This document shows positions 53,648 through 61,042 of a stretch of 64,000 bases of DNA, in pieces. Numbering within the stretch: position 1 is the stretch's first letter; the number at the start of each line of letters is the position of its first letter. The DNA is taken from the NCBI RefSeq assembly GCF_021183625.1, contig NZ_CP089214.1:62001-126000 (forward strand), written 5' to 3'. Origin of the DNA: Nocardia asteroides (GTDB taxonomy: Bacteria; Actinomycetota; Actinomycetes; Mycobacteriales; Mycobacteriaceae). Under the pieces are notes generated by a model that saw only the letters and a list, made by a program, of their open reading frames with translations, ran no database searches and had not been told where the DNA came from. Made by a program: the position numbers and the translations under genes.

Positions 53648-53995
53648 CTACTTCCTGAAGGTGAAGGTGAGACCGCCCTTGCCGGACAGCTCACCACCGG
53701 TCCCGAGAAGCGAGAGCTGACCCTTGGCGCTGACTTCGATATTCACCTGCACTTCCTGCAAGCTGTATTCCCCGGCGGTACCCGGGATTCCGGCGACGAC
53801 ATCGCGAATGGTCTCCATGAAGTCCAGCACACGTTCCCGGAAGAGCTCCACCGGGATCTCGCTCCGGCCGTATCGGAAGTCGTCGCCCCTCTTGAACAGC
53901 GACCGGTCCGCCCGCCCGTCCGTGTCTTCTCGTCCGAAGATGCTGATCACGCCCGGAGCGTCGCCGGAGGCCGGCCTGTCGTCGGCAGCGGTCAT
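53648..53995 (-). CDS. Small CHAT-associated protein (Pepco-like)
   Basis: 115 residues from ATG 53995, with AAGGGG nine bases upstream; ATG 54013 overlaps the CHAT stop (ATGA) and is the alternative. The C-terminal half reads as one beta-rich domain: LQEVQVNIEVSAKGQLSLLG then TGGELSGKGGLTFTFRK. Small domains of this kind are often encoded next to CHAT or trypsin-like proteases in actinobacterial conflict systems, where they may be cleaved adaptors or substrates. The family name is tentative. Confidence 0.6.
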   Translation of the reverse strand: MTAADDRPASGDAPGVISIFGREDTDGRADRSLFKRGDDFRYGRSEIPVELFRERVLDFMETIRDVVAGIPGTAGEYSLQEVQVNIEVSAKGQLSLLGTGGELSGKGGLTFTFRK

Positions 53996-54009
53996 TCGTG
54001 TGTACCCCT

Positions 54010-55206
54010 TCATTCCGTGATGGCCAAATCGGTATCGCCGTACACGGTGTAGGCGAGGCCGATCGGATTGGTGAAATCGTGCAGGAGGTGATTGCGGGAG
54101 CGATGCGCCGCGACGCCTACGCTGCCGCCCTCGAGCAATTCGCGATAGAAGACCCGGGAGAATTCGGCTGCCTCCTCGTCCGGGATCGCGATCTCTGTGC
54201 CGATACAGCCGCGATTTCCGTTCTGCAGGAATACCTGCGGGAAGGAGATCGAGCTGGACGGGTCGACCCGGGACGAGCCGCAGGCATTGAGAACGACCAG
54301 TGGCATGTCCCGGATGCCCCGATCGACGGTGGCGCCGAACCGAACCAGATGCTCGCCGAGCTCGCCGAGGGTGAGGTCGAGGTCGCGGCCCGCGCCGCGC
54401 AGTTCGAGCCGATAGTCGAGGGGATCCGGCGCCGTGGTGTCGCAGTGGCACGAGAAGTGCTGTATCTGATCGGATTCGGGATCATAGATGCGCTCGGCGA
54501 TGTCGAGGCCGCGCTGCTCGGAGTTCGGGTACGGGCCGCGCAGCGACAATTTGGCGCTTCCGTCGGTCGTGAACCACTTGTACTCGCGCGCGGCCCCGAT
54601 CAACGTGTCGTGATGCAGGTAGCGCAGTACCACCTTGCCGTCGGTGTCCACCGCGAGGCCGTGCCCCGGCGCGGGGACCGGTATCGGGAGAACACGCCGC
54701 CGCACGATGCAGCTGAAGCCGACGAACGAACGGCAGCTCGCGACGAAATCGGCACGTCCGCCGATCTCGTCGGTGCAGCACCCCATATCGAAGAACGGGA
54801 GGTATTCGAGCGGCAGGAGCCGGTCGGTATCCCCGAGACACTCCACGACTGCGACGTGGCCCGGGTTGCGCCACGTGGGAACGGCTGATCTCCAGAACAG
54901 TTGGAGTTCTCGAATCAGATCGGATTGGTTGCCGATCAGCGTGAAGATCATGCGCCGCCCCATGCTTCCGAGGGCCTGGGCCAATATCGGGATATCGGAA
55001 TCGGGCACGGTCAGCGCGGAGATCGATCGCTTCACCTCCAGCAGGCCGTTGTGGAGCTGACGGCGCACGGCGGCGATCCGGCCCGGGTCGGGGAGCGTGA
55101 ATCGCACCGGTCTGACGTGCGAGGCCGCGGCCTCGAACTCCACCCGGAGTCCGCTGTCGGCGGGTACCAGCCGGACCCGGACCGCAGGACCCTGCGCTAC
55201 GGTCAC
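54010..55206 (-). CDS. CHAT-domain (caspase-like) protease
   Basis: 398 residues from GTG 55206, whose bases overlap the upstream stop (GTGA). The caspase-fold CHAT domain occupies about residues 170-398, with catalytic His in IQHFSCHCDTTA and Cys in PLVVLNACGSS, then the NRGCIGTE and GGSVGVAAHRSR strands. The N-terminal 150 residues contain a beta-sandwich and helices that may receive a signal. CHAT proteases cleave partners in bacterial conflict responses, as in the Craspase/TPR-CHAT system. It is flanked by a membrane protein and a small partner gene, all coupled. Confidence 0.85.
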   Translation of the reverse strand: MTVAQGPAVRVRLVPADSGLRVEFEAAASHVRPVRFTLPDPGRIAAVRRQLHNGLLEVKRSISALTVPDSDIPILAQALGSMGRRMIFTLIGNQSDLIRELQLFWRSAVPTWRNPGHVAVVECLGDTDRLLPLEYLPFFDMGCCTDEIGGRADFVASCRSFVGFSCIVRRRVLPIPVPAPGHGLAVDTDGKVVLRYLHHDTLIGAAREYKWFTTDGSAKLSLRGPYPNSEQRGLDIAERIYDPESDQIQHFSCHCDTTAPDPLDYRLELRGAGRDLDLTLGELGEHLVRFGATVDRGIRDMPLVVLNACGSSRVDPSSSISFPQVFLQNGNRGCIGTEIAIPDEEAAEFSRVFYRELLEGGSVGVAAHRSRNHLLHDFTNPIGLAYTVYGDTDLAITE

Positions 55207-57404
55207 CGCCCTGCTCGCGTCGAACGATCGGACAACCGGGTATCGACGACGACCGTGACCGCCTGGATGAGCCTGCCCGCCTGATACAACTGCAGCCACG
55301 CCTCGTGCACACCCTCCGAAGCCGGGAGTTCGAGCTCGATCTCACCGCGTCGTTCGCCGTCCCGGCGGGGCAGCCGGAGGACACGGCGCCGCGGAACCGG
55401 TGTCATCGTCGCGCTGTCCAGCAGGACCTCGAATTCGACCTCGGATTCCGCCGTGGTCCCCGCTATCGTCACGATTTCGAGGGCGACGAAATCATGGGCC
55501 GTCGCCGCACCGCGATCGGGGGCGACGTCGGCAGCGGCCTCGTCGGCGACAACCGACGCCGACAAGCGAATCGACACCCCGGGCGACGCGGTGATCACCC
55601 GGTCGCCGGCGCGTTCCGCGCCGGCCCCCGCCTCGGCGAGTTCGATCGCGAAGTACCCGCTGAACTCGATCAGGGGTGGCCCCGCCAGGACCGCCCGCAC
55701 TACCCGGGTGACCGATTCGTCGGCCTGCACGCGCAGCGCGGTGACCGCATCTTGCAGGCGTTCGTGCACCCGGGCGGCGGTGGCCTCCGCCAGCTGGGCG
55801 GCGATTCTGCCGAGATCGGGCGGCGGCGCCGTTGCGGTCACGAGTTCGGCGATCTGGGTTCGCTGCCGCTCGCTCAGTACCCGCATCTCGGTCCTGAGTT
55901 CGTCGATCAGCGCGGAGAACTGGGCGGTGTTTCCCGCGGCAGGCTCGGCTCCGGTCTTCCCGTTGGGGGTGGCCAGCCGATCGAACGGCATGTCGCCATC
56001 GAGCACACCGCCGAGCACGAGCAGTTCGGCGCGGGTGGTTGGCTCCGGTAGCCGGAGTGCGTGGATCAGATCGGTCCGGAAGAGCGCGATGGCCGCCGCG
56101 CGTCGCCGGTACTCCTCTTCCAGGCCGGCGCGCCCGGCGAAGAGCGCCAGGGACCCGAGAAGCAGCGGGGGGATCGCGTAGGCGAACAACGAGGCGGCGG
56201 CGAAGGTGATCGCCGCGGCGATTCCGGTTGCCGTGACAACCCGGGACAGCGCGACCGCTCGGTCGGACCAGGCGTGCCTGCTCCGCACCGCAGCGGGAAG
56301 AACCAGCTCGAGTCTCGGCCATATCCGGTCGATGACGACGCCCTCGTCGCGCGCGGTGGCCACGTTGATCGTCATCGTCTCGGAGCTGACGAGCGGCCGC
56401 GGCCGGCGAGGAGTCCGGCTCGCCCGGTATGCGCTTTGCTCGTATTCACGCACCAAAGGGTCGATGTCGATGGTGTCGTAGCTGTGTGCCCGCTCCAGCG
56501 TCCACTCGACCGCCTCCCTCTCCACCCTCGACCTGGCGTCTCGAATGCGCTTGGCGATCTCCCGGTACGCCGCGGGCGAGCGGCTGTCCCCGGGGTCTGC
56601 GAAATGCCGCCGTCCGACGATCTCGGCGGCGATGGTCCGCGCGGCGAACGCCGACCGTTCGATCGCGGGTGCCGGCCCGACGGTGGGCCACAGCATCCGC
56701 ACGACGGCGGACATCACGGTCCACTGGGCGGCCGCGACGATCGAACCGATCGTCACGAGCACCGCCGCGGACCCGGAGCCGTGCCCACCGAACTGGTCCG
56801 CCAGTGGTTTCGCCGAGATCGCCGACGTCGCGACGATGATGACCGGACCGAGCCATCCGACCTCCGGCGGCAGTGGCGTATGGCCGGTCGACGGCGACGA
56901 GAAGTAGAACGCCGCTGCGACGACGGTCGCCGCGACCGCTGCCGTTGCGGCGCCGATGGTCCCGGCGACGATGTAGGTTCCCGCGCCGATGATCGCCAAC
57001 GCGGTCATCGCGCCCGCTACCGCGGCCGTGGTCCGGACGGGCCCGTACGGATCGGAGTCCAACCACACCGCGCAGAGTCCGGCGTAGACCAGGACGGCGG
57101 CCAGGATCCACGCCGGGAGGCGATCGCTTCGTGCAGTGAGGGCCGTCAGCGCGGCCGCCGCTGCGGCACCGGTGAGAATGCGCGACGTCACGTAGATATA
57201 CCAGTTCGTCTCGAGCATGCCGGGGCGGTGGTATAGCCCCGTCCGGACGGCTGCGGTGCAGACGATGGCCGCGGGCCCGAGGACGACAGCGATCAGCGCG
57301 GCCAACGGAGTCCCGGTGCCGGTGAGCAGAGTCCAGCCACCCGTGATCGTCGCGGCGGTGGCGACCGTCATCGTCGCCAGGAAGGCCGCTGTGTTGCGTT
57401 CCAC
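55203..57404 (-). CDS. Multi-pass membrane protein of the CHAT system
   Basis: 733 residues. The first 250 residues hold about seven membrane helices, and a further hairpin sits near residues 405-445 (ATGIAAAITFAAASLFAYAI, PPLLLGSLALFAGR). Between them is a cytoplasmic helical region with an RSPAAYREIAKRIRDARSRV coil. The C-terminal part (about 560-733) has a helical bundle then two beta domains of the kind found in CHAT-linked signalling proteins (LIEFSGYFAIELAEAG; ASEGVHEAWLQLYQAG). It is likely the sensor or membrane effector. Base composition of this three-gene block is less GC-rich than its neighbours. Confidence 0.7.
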   Translation of the reverse strand: MERNTAAFLATMTVATAATITGGWTLLTGTGTPLAALIAVVLGPAAIVCTAAVRTGLYHRPGMLETNWYIYVTSRILTGAAAAAALTALTARSDRLPAWILAAVLVYAGLCAVWLDSDPYGPVRTTAAVAGAMTALAIIGAGTYIVAGTIGAATAAVAATVVAAAFYFSSPSTGHTPLPPEVGWLGPVIIVATSAISAKPLADQFGGHGSGSAAVLVTIGSIVAAAQWTVMSAVVRMLWPTVGPAPAIERSAFAARTIAAEIVGRRHFADPGDSRSPAAYREIAKRIRDARSRVEREAVEWTLERAHSYDTIDIDPLVREYEQSAYRASRTPRRPRPLVSSETMTINVATARDEGVVIDRIWPRLELVLPAAVRSRHAWSDRAVALSRVVTATGIAAAITFAAASLFAYAIPPLLLGSLALFAGRAGLEEEYRRRAAAIALFRTDLIHALRLPEPTTRAELLVLGGVLDGDMPFDRLATPNGKTGAEPAAGNTAQFSALIDELRTEMRVLSERQRTQIAELVTATAPPPDLGRIAAQLAEATAARVHERLQDAVTALRVQADESVTRVVRAVLAGPPLIEFSGYFAIELAEAGAGAERAGDRVITASPGVSIRLSASVVADEAAADVAPDRGAATAHDFVALEIVTIAGTTAESEVEFEVLLDSATMTPVPRRRVLRLPRRDGERRGEIELELPASEGVHEAWLQLYQAGRLIQAVTVVVDTRLSDRSTRAGR

Positions 57405-57601
57405 CCTGTCATTGGAGCATGGCCCGCAGCGGATCGGATATGTTCGGCACGAATGTCTTTCGGTGCCGGGGCGCTGCGGCGAGCGGAGCCGAGCAGCCCG
57501 ATTCCGCTGCGGGGGCGGAGCGTGAAAGTGCCGCTACCGGGTACAGCGTTGTTGGTGCCCGGTTCGCTCATTCTCGCGCGTCGTGCGATTCGGGTGCCAG
57601 G

Positions 57602-57637
57602 CCCGCCCCGGTCGTTCCTGTCCTCGTCCGGGGCGGG
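57602..57637 (-). terminator. Terminator-like hairpin after the methyltransferase gene
   Basis: Perfect 10-bp stem (57602-57611 with 57628-57637), 16-base loop, 33 bp downstream of the methyltransferase stop (57671). The rest of 57405-57670 has no gene; it should also hold the CHAT-operon promoter. Confidence 0.7.
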
Positions 57638-57670
57638 TCCGCGCGCCCGATGTCGTTGCGCCGCAGATCC

Positions 57671-58408
57671 TCACGTTCGGCGGGCGAGGTGCGCGGTGAT
57701 GTCGGCGATGATCTCCACCCGGGCGGGCAGCGCGGCGGTGATCCGGGTGAGCACCCGCTCGCGCTCGGCTTGCGCGAGCCGGAGCGTGGCGGAGAGGGTG
57801 CCGAGATAGCCGAGGTAGTCGTGCGCGCTCAGGGTGAGGCGGTGCTCGAGCACCTCCTGCCGGACGTCGGTGAAGAGCTCCGAGCGCAGCAATTCCGTTC
57901 CCGGCCAACGCATCCGCTGCTCCGGCGGGGTGCCGTCCGGCGAGGGCACCGCGTCGTCGCCGCGAAAGGCGATGCTCACGGCCGCGCGCACGGCGGGGTC
58001 GGCGGCGAGCACCGGGCCGCCGAAGGAGGCGACGATTCCACCGGGCTCGAGCAGCGCCGCCATGCGGGACCAGCGTCCCTCCGGAGCGGTCCAGTGCAGC
58101 GCGGCGGCCGCGTAGACCAGGTCGTAGCGACGCTCGAGGGCGAGCTCCTCGAAGGCGGCGCGCACCGTCGAGACGCCGGGCACCCGCAGCTCGGCGAGCA
58201 TGGCCGGATCGGGGTCGGTCGCGGTGACAGCGATGCCGCGGGCGGCGAAGATCCGGGTCGCCTTTCCGGTGCCCGCGCCGATCTCCAGCGCGGTGCGCAG
58301 CGGGCGGTCCGCGTAGGTGAGTACCAGGTCGGCGAGGTCCGGCGGGTACTCCGGCCGGAAGCGTTCGTAGGCCCGCGCGACCGCGCCGAACCCGAGTGCC
58401 CGGGACAT
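57671..58408 (-). CDS. SAM-dependent methyltransferase, class I
   Basis: 245 residues from ATG 58408. Motif I is LEIGAGTGKATRIFA (near residue 40), acidic motif TDPDPAMLAELR, and a post-I region YDLVYAAAALHW of the UbiE/COQ5-like type. The protein begins GFGAVARAYERFRPEYP, the common start of this small-molecule methyltransferase group. Substrate unknown. It is divergent from the HEAT/MerR pair. Confidence 0.9.
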   Translation of the reverse strand: MSRALGFGAVARAYERFRPEYPPDLADLVLTYADRPLRTALEIGAGTGKATRIFAARGIAVTATDPDPAMLAELRVPGVSTVRAAFEELALERRYDLVYAAAALHWTAPEGRWSRMAALLEPGGIVASFGGPVLAADPAVRAAVSIAFRGDDAVPSPDGTPPEQRMRWPGTELLRSELFTDVRQEVLEHRLTLSAHDYLGYLGTLSATLRLAQAERERVLTRITAALPARVEIIADITAHLARRT

Positions 58409-58435
58409 GCCGCACATCCTGCCAGCGCCGAGCGC

Positions 58436-58466
58436 TTGACCTTGACACAGTGACAACGTCTTCACT
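58436..58466 (+). promoter_or_regulatory. MerR-type promoter for the HEAT/MerR-HEAT operon
   Basis: -35 TTGACC (58436-58441) and -10-like TTCACT (58461-58466) are separated by 19 bp, within which lies the dyad TTGACACAGTGACAA (58442-58456; arms TTGnCAC/GTGnCAA). This is the classic MerR layout. The MerR-HEAT protein encoded by the second gene is the probable regulator, giving autoactivation. Confidence 0.65.
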
Positions 58467-58487
58467 GGACGGGAGGAGGTGGTTCCC

Positions 58488-59144
58488 ATGAACCCGAAAC
58501 CAGAACGATCCGTCGACCCGAGGCTGCTCGCCGCGCTGAGCACGGAGAACCCCTCGACCCGGCTGCAGGCCGCGCTCACCGCGGGCACCCACCCGGCCCC
58601 CGCGCTGCTCGGCCCGCTGCTCGCGCGCTGCGCGGTCGAGCCGGACTTCTACGTCCGCGACATGCTCACCTGGGCGCTCACCCGGCTCCCGGCGGCGAGA
58701 ACGGTGCCCGCGCTGCTCGCCGAACTCGAGTCCGGCCCCGCGCAGGCCCGCAGCCAGGCGCTGCACACGCTCTCCAAGATCGGTGACCCGGCCACCTGGT
58801 CCGCGATCACCCCTGAGCTGCTGCGCGATCCCGACGACGAGGTCGCCCGCAGCGCGTGGCGGGCCGCGGTGGCCCTGGTGCCGGACGCCGAGCGGAAAGC
58901 CCTCGCCGCCGAGCTGGCCGGGCAGTTCGCCCGCGGCGGCCGCGACGTGCAACGCAGCCTGAGCCGGGCACTGGCCGCGCTCGGCGACCTGATCGAGCCG
59001 CTCCTGGACACCGCGAAAACCAGCCCCGACCCGGCCGTGCGCGCGCACGCCCTGGTCACCGAGCAGCTGCTGCGCGACCCGGACGCCGCCTTCGACATCG
59101 AGGCGGCCAAGCGGATCGCCGCGCTGGACGGCGCCCCGTGCTGA
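58488..59144 (+). CDS. HEAT-repeat protein
   Basis: 218 residues from ATG 58488, with GGGAGGAGG eight bases upstream; GTG 58479 is too close to that site. About five HEAT-like helical pairs (e.g. FYVRDMLTWALTRLPAARTV, QARSQALHTLSKIGDPATW, EVARSAWRAAVALVPDAE) cover the chain. It probably binds the MerR-HEAT protein or another partner. The stop overlaps the GTG of the MerR-HEAT gene (GTGCTGA). Confidence 0.85.
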   Translation: MNPKPERSVDPRLLAALSTENPSTRLQAALTAGTHPAPALLGPLLARCAVEPDFYVRDMLTWALTRLPAARTVPALLAELESGPAQARSQALHTLSKIGDPATWSAITPELLRDPDDEVARSAWRAAVALVPDAERKALAAELAGQFARGGRDVQRSLSRALAALGDLIEPLLDTAKTSPDPAVRAHALVTEQLLRDPDAAFDIEAAKRIAALDGAPC

Positions 59145-60154
59145 TCGGTGAGGTGGCGCGGCGTTCGGGGGTCAGCACCCGGATGCTGCGCCACTACGAC
59201 GCGCTCGGGCTGGTCCGCCCCACCGGGCGCACCGTCGGCGGCTACCGCGAGTACGCCGAGGCCGACATCCGGCGCATCTTCCACGTGGAGAGCCTGCGCA
59301 CGCTCGGCCTCTCGCTGCGCGAGGTCGCCCGCGCGCTGGAGGATCCGGCGTTCGCGCCGCGGACCCTGGTCGCGGAGCTCATCCGGCGGACCGAGGAGCG
59401 GCTGGAGCGGGAGCGGGAACTGCTGGAGCGGTTGCGCGCGGTCGAGGGCGCGGAGCCGGCGGGCTGGCGTGACGTGCTGCGCATCGTCGAGCTGGTCCGC
59501 GACCTCGGCTCCGCCGACCCGCCGCGCCGCCTGCGGACCGTGCTCAATCCCGCCGCGAACGAGCCGGTCCCCACCGACCTGCTCACCGCGGCGGTGCTCG
59601 CCGAGTCGGAGCCGAACATGGCGGGGGCGCTGCGCTGGGCGCTGGCCAGGGCCGGGACCGACGGGCTGGCCGGGCTCGCACCGGGATTGCGGTCGTCCGA
59701 TCCCGAGGTCCGTCGCCGGGCCGTGCTTGCGGTCGCCGAAATCCCCGGCGATGCCGCCACCGAGCTGCTCACCGCCGCGCTCGCCGACCCGGACCCGGCG
59801 GTTCGCGGCCCGGCCGCGCTGGCCGCGGGCGCTCGCGGGGTGACCGGCGCCGAACCCGCCCTCATCGACATGGTCGTCACCGGCACCAACGACGTGGACG
59901 CGGGCGAGGTGCTCGGCGCCCTCTCCCGAGACCCGGCCGCCGCGGAGCGCATCCTGAACGCGCTGACCGCCGCACTGACCGCCACGCCCGAAGCCGACGC
60001 GAGCGTCCGCCTCCGGCTGATCCAGGCGCTGGTCGAGCTGCCCGGCACCGGCGCCCTGGCGATCCTGCGACCGCTCCGCGCGGATGCCGACCCCGCGATC
60101 GCCCTGGTCGCCACCGCCCTCGCCGACCTGGTGGCGGCGAGGTCATCCGGCTAG
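59138..60154 (+). CDS. MerR regulator with C-terminal HEAT repeats
   Basis: 338 residues from GTG 59138. The MerR helix-turn-helix (IGEVARRSGVSTRMLRHYD, GLVRPTGRTVGGYREY) and dimerisation helix reach about residue 110. The rest consists of HEAT repeats (DPEVRRRAVLAVAEIPGDAA, DPAVRGPAALAAGARGV) resembling the upstream HEAT protein. MerR proteins fused to HEAT repeats likely sense through protein-protein contact rather than a small ligand. Overlap with the HEAT gene couples their translation. Confidence 0.88.
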   Translation: MLIGEVARRSGVSTRMLRHYDALGLVRPTGRTVGGYREYAEADIRRIFHVESLRTLGLSLREVARALEDPAFAPRTLVAELIRRTEERLERERELLERLRAVEGAEPAGWRDVLRIVELVRDLGSADPPRRLRTVLNPAANEPVPTDLLTAAVLAESEPNMAGALRWALARAGTDGLAGLAPGLRSSDPEVRRRAVLAVAEIPGDAATELLTAALADPDPAVRGPAALAAGARGVTGAEPALIDMVVTGTNDVDAGEVLGALSRDPAAAERILNALTAALTATPEADASVRLRLIQALVELPGTGALAILRPLRADADPAIALVATALADLVAARSSG

Positions 60155-60677
60155 CGTCCGGCCGGGCCGAGGTGGTGCGGCGACCGGTGTACTGCTGAAT
60201 CCACCAGCACTTTCTCGAATGTCAGGTACGGCAGCGTCGCCGGATCGGCGGTGATGTCGTACTTCGGCTCGTACCCCGTGGTCAGATACAGCCCCGCCGC
60301 TTCGGGCTGCCGCGGCCCGGTGCTGAGCCGGATCAACCGATACCCCGCCGCCACCACCGCCCGCTCCAACTCGACCAGCACCGTCCTGGCATGCCCGCGC
60401 CGCCGGTGCGCCGAGTGCGTCCACACCCGCTTGATCTCCGCGGTCGTCCCATCGATCCGCCGGAACCCGCCGCCCGCGACCGCTCCGGAACCCTCGAGCA
60501 GCAGCACGAGCCCGCCGTCCGGCGGCTCGAAGTCGTCCGACGCGGTATTGCTCATCTCGTCGTTCGCGGCCCGTACCGGGTCTCGTACTCATGGGCCAGC
60601 TCGTCGAGCAGCGGCCGCACCAGGGGGTCGGCGGCGCCGACCCAGCGCAGCTCGCGGGCTTTGTCGCAGCGTGTCAC
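60151..60677 (-). pseudogene. GNAT acetyltransferase with an apparent frameshift
   Basis: Two frames together make one GNAT protein. The 5' part (GTG 60677 to stop 60552; ELRWVGAADPLVRPLLDELAHEYETRYGP) corresponds to the usual N-terminus of this acetyltransferase group, shown by key part PLLDELAHEYETRYG. The 3' part (ATG 60555 to 60151; EFEPPDGGLVLLLEGS-like start, RVWTHSAHRRRGHARTVLVELE acetyl-CoA loop, TGPRQPEAAGLYLTTGYEP) continues it. The frames overlap as ATGA. Either a single-base frameshift split the gene or the two parts are separately translated; the complete fold needs both. Confidence 0.6.
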
Positions 60678-60800
60678 GATCCGGCTCAACAGCGCCGTCG
60701 GGGCCGGGCATTCCCCGCGCGAAGAGCGAGCGGTCCGGCGGCGGTGTAATACCGGCTCGTACCCCTGCGATCGACCTGGTAGCAGGGAGGGAGCACGGGG

Positions 60801-60989
60801 ATGAGCAAAGGGTCGACCTGGCTGGAGTGGCTCAGATTCCTGCTCGGCGTACTGACCGTCGCGGTGCTGCTGATCACCGGCAGCTCCCTGCTGTTCCCTT
60901 CGGAACCGGCGGGCCCGGCCGAACCCGGTTGGAGCGTCGAGATGCCGGTCGTCATCCGACCCTGGACTCCACCCGAAACCCCGCGCTGA
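60801..60989 (+). CDS. Small single-pass membrane protein, 62 residues
   Basis: ATG 60801 follows a very purine-rich GGGAGGGAGCACGGGG. One membrane helix (about residues 12-32, FLLGVLTVAVLLITGSSLLF) and a Pro-rich tail with Trp residues (EPGWSVEMPVVIRPWTPPE). No family recognised. Confidence 0.65.
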   Translation: MSKGSTWLEWLRFLLGVLTVAVLLITGSSLLFPSEPAGPAEPGWSVEMPVVIRPWTPPETPR

Positions 60990-60996
60990 GACGCCG

Positions 60997-61030
60997 AACG
61001 GCCCGCCCCCGGAGCCGGGAGCGGGCCGTT
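60997..61030. terminator. Bidirectional terminator hairpin
   Basis: Perfect 10-bp stem (60997-61006 with 61021-61030), 14-base loop, between the convergent 62-residue gene and the MMPL gene. Confidence 0.75.
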
Positions 61031-61042
61031 GGCACAACAACC

